DNA of 64,000 nt. Source: Adineta vaga. Taxonomy: Eukaryota; Rotifera. The stretch's first letter is position 1. Each line of letters starts with the position of its first letter. The notes beneath the pieces are model-generated. The model saw nothing but the letters and a program-made list of their open reading frames with translations, was not told the DNA's origin and did no database searches. The position numbers were made by a program, and so were the translations under genes. The stretch is from positions 2,046,001 through 2,110,000 of the forward strand of contig CP075496.1 of assembly GCA_021613535.1 (NCBI GenBank), written 5' to 3'. This document shows positions 58,086-64,000 of the stretch, piece by piece.

Positions 58086-61000
58086 TTATCGTTTTTGTGC
58101 TCTGAAAAATAGAAGAAATATATTTTATATTTTTAAAGAAAAGTTTGGTGAAAGCAGAATGTTTTACTTGGGTATTCTTGTACTAGAATTTGATCGAATT
58201 TTTGTTTGAGCTTCTGAAAATTAAAACGAACATTCAATAGAAGAAAGAAAAGATAAGAATTCTACCTTTTAATTGTCGATCAAGTCGATCTATAGATTCT
58301 TGTACTCGACGTTCTTCGATCGACAGAGTTGTCGGTGTATGCGTAGTTATATCTTTAAAAAGTTGAACGAAAATTATGAAATAGAATGCAACAAAAAAGT
58401 TTGATTTTACGTTTTATTCCATTGAATTTTGGTTCGGTTATTTTATTTACAGGATTTGTTGGTACTCTAATATTATTAAGAAGAATAAGTATATTGAAAA
58501 TGAAATTGATTATGATACATACTGTGGTGGTAATCGTGCATCATTTTGACTAAAATTACTACCAGGTATTGAACTCAAACGAAGTTCACTGAATAAAGAT
58601 TCATTTTCATCATCATAATTATTGATTTCATTTGGTTTCGATGATGTCATTGACTATGAATAGAGAGAAAAGATAAATCAATTCTTTGAATTTTTTGCGA
58701 AAAAGAAAACAAATTTTACCATTAGAATATGTGGTGATGATGAGATGGGTGTTCGTCTTGATGAAGGTGAATCAAACATTGTTGGAGAACCATTTGTTTG
58801 TCTTAACGATTGTGCATAACGAGTTTTATGCAATTTAGCACGTAATTCACGTTGACGTAATCCAATATTTGTATATCCTTGCCGAGCTTGACCTGTTGGA
58901 GTAAGAGGATATACAGGTGGTTTCGAACTTGTTGTTGAAGAACATTCAGATGCACGATCATCATTTCCATTAATTTGTCTATACAAAAAGAAACGAGAGA
59001 GAAAGATTTTTTTTCCTCCATCAATGAACGTTATTTGTAAACATTGTTAACATAGCAAGTATCTTATCTTTCTTGACAAGAGTCAATAAAAGATAATAAA
59101 ACTATCTTTCACTTATTCATTTCGACTATTCTTTCTTTTTTTTTACACCTGTATCTTCATCATGTCATCATTCGTTATTGGACTGGATATTGGCGGTACT
59201 CATATTACTGCAACTCTTGTACGTATTGAAAATCGAAATGTAACAATTGAACGTGATGTTTTCTATACACGTTCAATTGAACCGACGATCGATAAAGATC
59301 CTCGTTCAATTATTTCAACTTGGATCGCATGTATCGAAGAACTTATTCATGATTATGTGAATAAGTATCAAGAAAATCAACCAATTATTGGTATTGCTTG
59401 TGGAATTCCAGGTCCAATGGATTACGAACGAGGCATAAGTTACATTCAATCAACTCAATTGAATAAATGTGAGAAATTCTTTGGTCTTAATTTACGTTAT
59501 GCACTTGAAGATGGTCTACGAGATCTAATTTCTCGTTGGAAACGTATTTATAATCCAAAATATTTCACACCACCAACATCACCACGTTCAAGTCTATTTG
59601 GTCAAGAAAAACAAGTGACTCTTGAAAAATCTTTACATATGAAACGAGTTACAGAAATTTTATCGACAACAAATCCAACATCTTTCCATTACAAAGATTT
59701 ACAATTAGAAAACTTAGATTCTGAATCATCAGTTAAAGAAATTACTAATTTTTGTGGTTTACAAGATAAAGATACGGAAGATGTTCAAACTGAAACATCT
59801 TTTCCAGAGAAAGAAATCGATTTATCAACGAAATTAAATATTACTGAAAATCTTACACCAAAAATTTGGACAATGATTAAACAGTTAGCGGAAATTCCAA
59901 TCACATTCTATAATGATGCGACATGTTTTGCTGTGGGTGAAGCGCATAAACATCAAAATAAAGATTATAAGCGTATTCTTGCTTTAACACTTGGTACAGG
60001 TTTTGGTTCTACATTTATCGATGAAAATGAAATTATTCTTCATCGAAATGATGTTCCACCTGGTGGAATGCTTTGGAATTATCCATATGATGAACATTCA
60101 ATTGCAGATGATTGGTTTTCTACACGTGGATTAATGAATATTTATGAAAAAATTCTTCACAATGAATCTATGGAAAATGCAAATCAAGTAAAGATTCGCT
60201 TTCAAATGGATTCCTTCGATGGTCGAACTCTGGCTGAACAAGCTTTAAATGGTGATGAAAATGCAAAGAAAGCATTTGAAACGTTTGCTCGATTGTTAGG
60301 AGAATTTTTAATTCCACATGTGAAAAAGTTTCAGACAGATATTATTATTATTGGTGGAGGTATTGCTCATGCATATCAACTAATCAAAGATGAATTAATG
60401 AAAATAATGGAAAAATCTGTAATGATTCCAGTTTATTTTAGTCTTTCACATGAGAAATCGATTTGTCTCGGTGCAGCCTATCAACAAATTCCAATCTTAT
60501 TCCAATCAACACCTAAAATCTTTCGTCAAACTCATCAAAATCTTCTTCCAGTTATAAAAACTCTCGACATCAATCAATATGATATTTATCCATGTCATGA
60601 AATTCCTATTGGTTCTATTGGCATTGGTCATAAACAATTTCATGAAAAATTATTTCGATTAATCGAAGAAAATCAAATTTTATTAATCGATGGTTTTGTT
60701 GGTACGAATTTCGATGAATTTGCTTGTGAATTAAATAAATCTTATCATTATCAATCGAAAGATAAGAATCTTCCATCGTTAGTTTTCTATGATACACGAA
60801 CATTTCTTCAAACTCATTCAGATCAAAAACGAAATTTTTATTTAAAATCTTCGAAATCAATCTTTGGTAAATTAGCAATAGATTTAAATTTTAAAGATGA
60901 TTTCGTCGATGAAAATAAATTAATTTATTTACAAAAGAATCTTTCTTATCCATGTATTATCATTGGACCTGGTGCTTCATTTGTTCATGAAACAGGACCA

Positions 61001-64000
61001 TTAATTTACATTGATTTACCAAAAAATGAACTTTATTATCGACTAGCTGCACAAACGGCATGTTCATATTTAAAACCACAACGACAAGATATTCCCGTAA
61101 TCAATTCCATTGATACTGATGATTATGAATTAACGGCAGGTGTATATGAACAGAAATGTTTGTATTTTCTTGATTATCCAATCTTTAATAAATTAAAACA
61201 AGAACTTCTTTCTCGAATGACTTTTTTTGTTGACGGACAAAGACCTAATTGTCCAACATGGCTTGATGGTGATACATTTCGTCAAACACTTGCGCATCTT
61301 GCTAATGTACCAATTCGTGTTCGACCATGGTTTGAACCTGGTCCATGGGGTGGCCAATGGTTGAAAACTGTCTGTACAAATCTTTCTCAATTTCCTAAGA
61401 ATTATGCGTGGTCATTTGAAATGATTACACCAGAAAATGGAATTATTCTATCGGATAGAAATCACCATTTGATTGAATTTTCTTGGGATTTATTTTATGG
61501 TTCACAGTCCAATCGAGTTCTTGGAAATGATATGCATTGTCGATTATTTAATGGTGCCAATGATTTTCCAATTCGTTTTGATTTTCTCGATACAATCGAT
61601 GGAGGAAATTTATCCATTCAATGTCATCCAAATTTACAATATATTCGAGAAAATTTCGGAGAAAAAATTACCCAAGATGAAACATATTATATCATCGAAA
61701 CTAAACAACATTGGAAGGAAGAATATGAAAATGATGACAATTCATCTGCTTGTGTTTATCTCGGTTTTCACGAGAATGTTAATCCTGAAGAATTTCATCA
61801 AGCATTACTTCATAGTCGTCAACAAACACAAGAATTTCAAGTAGAAAAGTATATTCAATGTCTTCCATCGAAATTACATGATTTTTTTCTTATTCCAAAT
61901 GAAACAATTCATGCATCCGGACGGAATCAAGTCGTTTTAGAAATATCTGCAACACCTTATACATATACATTTAAATTATACGATTGGTTAAGATTAGGTT
62001 TAGATGGACGTCCTCGTCCATTGAATATTGAACATGGAATGAAAAATTTGAAATTCGATCGACGTGGTGAACAACTTCGTTGTCAACCGAAAACGATTAA
62101 ATCTGAAATTGATCAATATAAGGAAGAACATCTCCCAACACATGATTTACATTTCTATGATGTTCATCGTTTAATCATTGAACCAAATGAATCAATTGAA
62201 ATTCTTCGTCAAACAGAAAATCGTTTTCATTTATGTATGTTAGTTGAAGGTGATGCTATTGAAATTGAATTCAATTCCATTGATAATCAACAACAAAAAC
62301 AAATTCAACAATATAATTATATCGAAACATTCCTTATTCCAGCATCAATACAAGAATATCGTCTGCGACCAATTATTAAGCAACAACAAAAGACAGCTCG
62401 AAAATTTGTTTTGATTATTGCTTTTCTCAAATGGGATTGTGAAAAATTACTCGACTAAGACTTACTTTGGAGGAGGACGATGTGGAAGTGTTAACATTGC
62501 AGCTGATTGAACACGACGTATTGGTGTTTGTTCATTATCTAAATATTTCAATAGGAAATCTTTGTTTTTTGTTTATGTATTTCTTTTCACTTCTTATACC
62601 AATATCAGGTTGTTTAACAAGTTGAGTATCTGATACACATCGTTCATTATCAGTATCTTGTGCAAATCGAACTGTTTTCTTCTAAAAAAAATAATTTTTT
62701 TATGAATTATTTGAAAAACGAAATTATTCATACTTGTATTTCCATATCTTTCAATAATTTTGTATTGATTACTTCCAAACTATCTTTCACACGAGCTTTT
62801 TCACCAATAGTTCGTGTTTGTGGTGCACTTCCTTTTCTCATCGGAACTATTGGTTTATTATTTGATAGATTACTTTCAATCGAAGGCGATCGTTTAAGAA
62901 TACTCTTTTGTTTTTTATTCGTTTCACTTTCATTTCCATCGAGTGAGGTAGGTTTTTGCATAATATTTGATTTTCCATTTGTTTTACCTGCACCTAACCA
63001 TGCTGCTACTTGTTCATCACCAGTAACAGGAGTATTTTTAACAAAGAAACTTTCATGATAACTTCGACGTAATAATTCTTGTTGCTCATCGATGGTTTTC
63101 GTATCAAATGCTGAAGTATTCAGAGGTTTTTTTTGTGGAATATTTACAATAGGAGTTGGTCGGACAATGGGTCCACTGATTTTCTGTGGCTGATAACGGT
63201 TTGCTTCTTCCAAACTATCAATACTTTCACGATCCCATGTATTTGTTTCATCATATTGTTGTTGTTGTGATGATGAAGTGTAGATTGAACTTGAGCAGCG
63301 AAATCATTTAGTACCTGACGTTGAACTTCTTGTAAAGGTGAAGTATATTGAACGGGATTGATATATTGTGGCACTTGAACGACAGAATTAGTTCGTGCTA
63401 AAACGGAAGGATTTCTTGGATCAGATTTGTATGGATTATAAATCGGTTGTTGTGATCCTAATTCTTCCATTGATATCGATCGACGAAAAGTTATATTTGC
63501 TCTTGGTCGCTGTTGTAGATTCGTAGGTGGTCGTCTTGGTGTAGATCGATTCGATAGTTGACGTCCTGTGATTGTTTCAATTGCTCGATCGAATTTTTCG
63601 GGATCTTTAAATAATAACATAACGTTTTTATTGATCAAATTTAGTAAGAATAAAACGTTTCATTTACCCATTACAGTAAATCCTGGAAGATTTCGTTGAA
63701 ATCGCATTGTTGCTTGTACGGTTGCTGCTTTCCGTTGTGCTAAAATTGCCTGACGTTTTCGTTCGATGGCATCATTAGCTTCTTGTTCACGTTTCTTATA
63801 TGATCTAAAACAAATTTAATAATTCACTTTGAAACGGAAGATATTTTATATACATACTTGCATCGCTCAGCTGTTTCTTTCATAATTTCTCGTTCACGAA
63901 CAATTCGTAATGAACGTTCTTGAAGAAATTCTTGTCGCCAACTTTCAAATTGTTCATCTTGATCACTAAAATATACAATAAAAATCGAGTCTTACGAATA
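58086..64000 (-). CDS. CEP126-like centrosome/cilium protein, 5' end beyond window
   Basis: Minus-strand exons: 64000-63996 (fragment), 63965-63858, 63804-63668, 63604-62734, 62681-62600, 62538-62466, then across a 3,487-base intron 58978-58720, 58653-58523, 58466-58411, 58352-58266, 58213-58168, 58101-58086. The two halves join in matching phase (AA before, A after), giving PHRPPPK-QINGNDD. A start codon is missing in the 58.0-59.0 kb half alone, which supports the join. The upstream part is a charged helix (ERKRQAILAQRKAATVQ, TMRFQR), like the CEP126 head (QRK...EKFQRA). The short C-terminal LSIEERRVQESIDRLDRQL recalls the CEP126 tail LSAEEQKILESLNDLSERL. The rest is disordered, Pro/Ser-rich and basic. 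Family call is tentative. A frame change at about 63297 needs one added base. Confidence 0.55.
59162..62458 (+). CDS. Bifunctional ROK sugar kinase - class I mannose-6-phosphate isomerase fusion
   Basis: One intronless frame of 1,098 residues. The N-terminal ROK domain has phosphate loop LDIGGTH (residues 8-14), CGIPGPMD, catalytic-base region YNDATCFAVGE (about 250), second phosphate loop TLGTGFGST (about 278), PPGGMLWNYP and a glycine-rich IIIIGGGIAHAY (about 395). The usual Cys zinc cluster of ROKs is absent, and an insert of about 100 residues precedes NDA. From about residue 500 a second module resembles the long class I phosphomannose isomerases of bacteria: IIGPGASFV, EPGPWGGQW (about 727), FDFLDTIDGGNLSIQCHP (metal ligands Gln and His, about 819), TQDETYY, IPNETIHASGRN and LEISATPYTYTFKL. 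Inferred activity: mannose (or fructose) to the 6-phosphate, then mannose-6-P to and from fructose-6-P. No signal peptide, so cytosolic. Bacterial origin by horizontal transfer is likely but not proven here. Confidence 0.92.
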   Translation: MSSFVIGLDIGGTHITATLVRIENRNVTIERDVFYTRSIEPTIDKDPRSIISTWIACIEELIHDYVNKYQENQPIIGIACGIPGPMDYERGISYIQSTQLNKCEKFFGLNLRYALEDGLRDLISRWKRIYNPKYFTPPTSPRSSLFGQEKQVTLEKSLHMKRVTEILSTTNPTSFHYKDLQLENLDSESSVKEITNFCGLQDKDTEDVQTETSFPEKEIDLSTKLNITENLTPKIWTMIKQLAEIPITFYNDATCFAVGEAHKHQNKDYKRILALTLGTGFGSTFIDENEIILHRNDVPPGGMLWNYPYDEHSIADDWFSTRGLMNIYEKILHNESMENANQVKIRFQMDSFDGRTLAEQALNGDENAKKAFETFARLLGEFLIPHVKKFQTDIIIIGGGIAHAYQLIKDELMKIMEKSVMIPVYFSLSHEKSICLGAAYQQIPILFQSTPKIFRQTHQNLLPVIKTLDINQYDIYPCHEIPIGSIGIGHKQFHEKLFRLIEENQILLIDGFVGTNFDEFACELNKSYHYQSKDKNLPSLVFYDTRTFLQTHSDQKRNFYLKSSKSIFGKLAIDLNFKDDFVDENKLIYLQKNLSYPCIIIGPGASFVHETGPLIYIDLPKNELYYRLAAQTACSYLKPQRQDIPVINSIDTDDYELTAGVYEQKCLYFLDYPIFNKLKQELLSRMTFFVDGQRPNCPTWLDGDTFRQTLAHLANVPIRVRPWFEPGPWGGQWLKTVCTNLSQFPKNYAWSFEMITPENGIILSDRNHHLIEFSWDLFYGSQSNRVLGNDMHCRLFNGANDFPIRFDFLDTIDGGNLSIQCHPNLQYIRENFGEKITQDETYYIIETKQHWKEEYENDDNSSACVYLGFHENVNPEEFHQALLHSRQQTQEFQVEKYIQCLPSKLHDFFLIPNETIHASGRNQVVLEISATPYTYTFKLYDWLRLGLDGRPRPLNIEHGMKNLKFDRRGEQLRCQPKTIKSEIDQYKEEHLPTHDLHFYDVHRLIIEPNESIEILRQTENRFHLCMLVEGDAIEIEFNSIDNQQQKQIQQYNYIETFLIPASIQEYRLRPIIKQQQKTARKFVLIIAFLKWDCEKLLD

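Noticed and set aside
58678-58986. Separate small gene starting near 58986
   Set aside because: The frame has no ATG before the end of the exon, there is an acceptor at 58979-58980, and phase fits the exon at 62538-62466; it is part of the CEP126-like gene.

Overview
The window is nuclear DNA from a small, compact metazoan genome. It is AT-rich and dense with genes. Most introns are 45-70 bases with GT..AG ends, and the gene set is purely animal: a Dlg MAGUK, Scribble, a nicotinic receptor, a proprotein convertase, an FET-type RNA-binding protein and several cilium proteins. The short introns, the base composition, and an intronless bacterial-looking fusion gene inside animal DNA fit a bdelloid rotifer best. 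That assignment is inference from gene style, not from a database match.

Layout: (1-1356, +) 3' end of a large EF-hand-class Rab GTPase; (1908-4798, +) single-domain ACE-like M2 peptidase; (5016-6651, -) orphan protein; (6858-7208, -) Tctex-type dynein light chain; (7320-9299, -) nicotinic acetylcholine receptor alpha-type subunit; (11142-15163, -) Dlg; (19297-20344, +) orphan rhodopsin-like GPCR; (21236-22956, -) HAUS3-like augmin subunit; (23715-26659, +) proprotein convertase; (26973-27969, -) NME5; (28238-29098, +) NAD(P)-binding reductase with a frameshift; (29485-32287, +) FET-like RRM protein; (32865-34908, +) pancreatic-type lipase; (35960-38130, +) catalase; (39610-41676, +) bHLH-PAS-type factor; (42110-42524, -) roadblock dynein light chain with a frameshift; (43141-50685, -) Scribble, with an unrelated same-strand gene inside one intron (44879-46264); (53469-57899, -) CEP162-like; (58086-64000, -) CEP126-like, running off the window and hosting, in its 3.5 kb intron, the + strand ROK-kinase/phosphomannose-isomerase fusion (59162-62458).

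Themes. Two of the three classical Scribble-module polarity proteins (Dlg and Scrib) lie within 28 kb of each other. Six of about 21 genes are predicted to act at cilia, centrosomes or spindle microtubules (two dynein light chains, HAUS3, NME5, CEP162, CEP126-like). The two longest introns are exactly the two that contain nested genes. The most unusual locus is the 1,098-residue ROK-PMI fusion. It is intronless and couples a sugar kinase to class I mannose-6-phosphate isomerase in one chain, which would take free mannose to fructose-6-phosphate. Three genes need a single-base correction to read through, so either the assembly has scattered one-base indels or these alleles are damaged.

Exon coordinates were read by hand from splice signals, frame continuity and protein-family similarity. 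Individual junctions may be off by a base or two.
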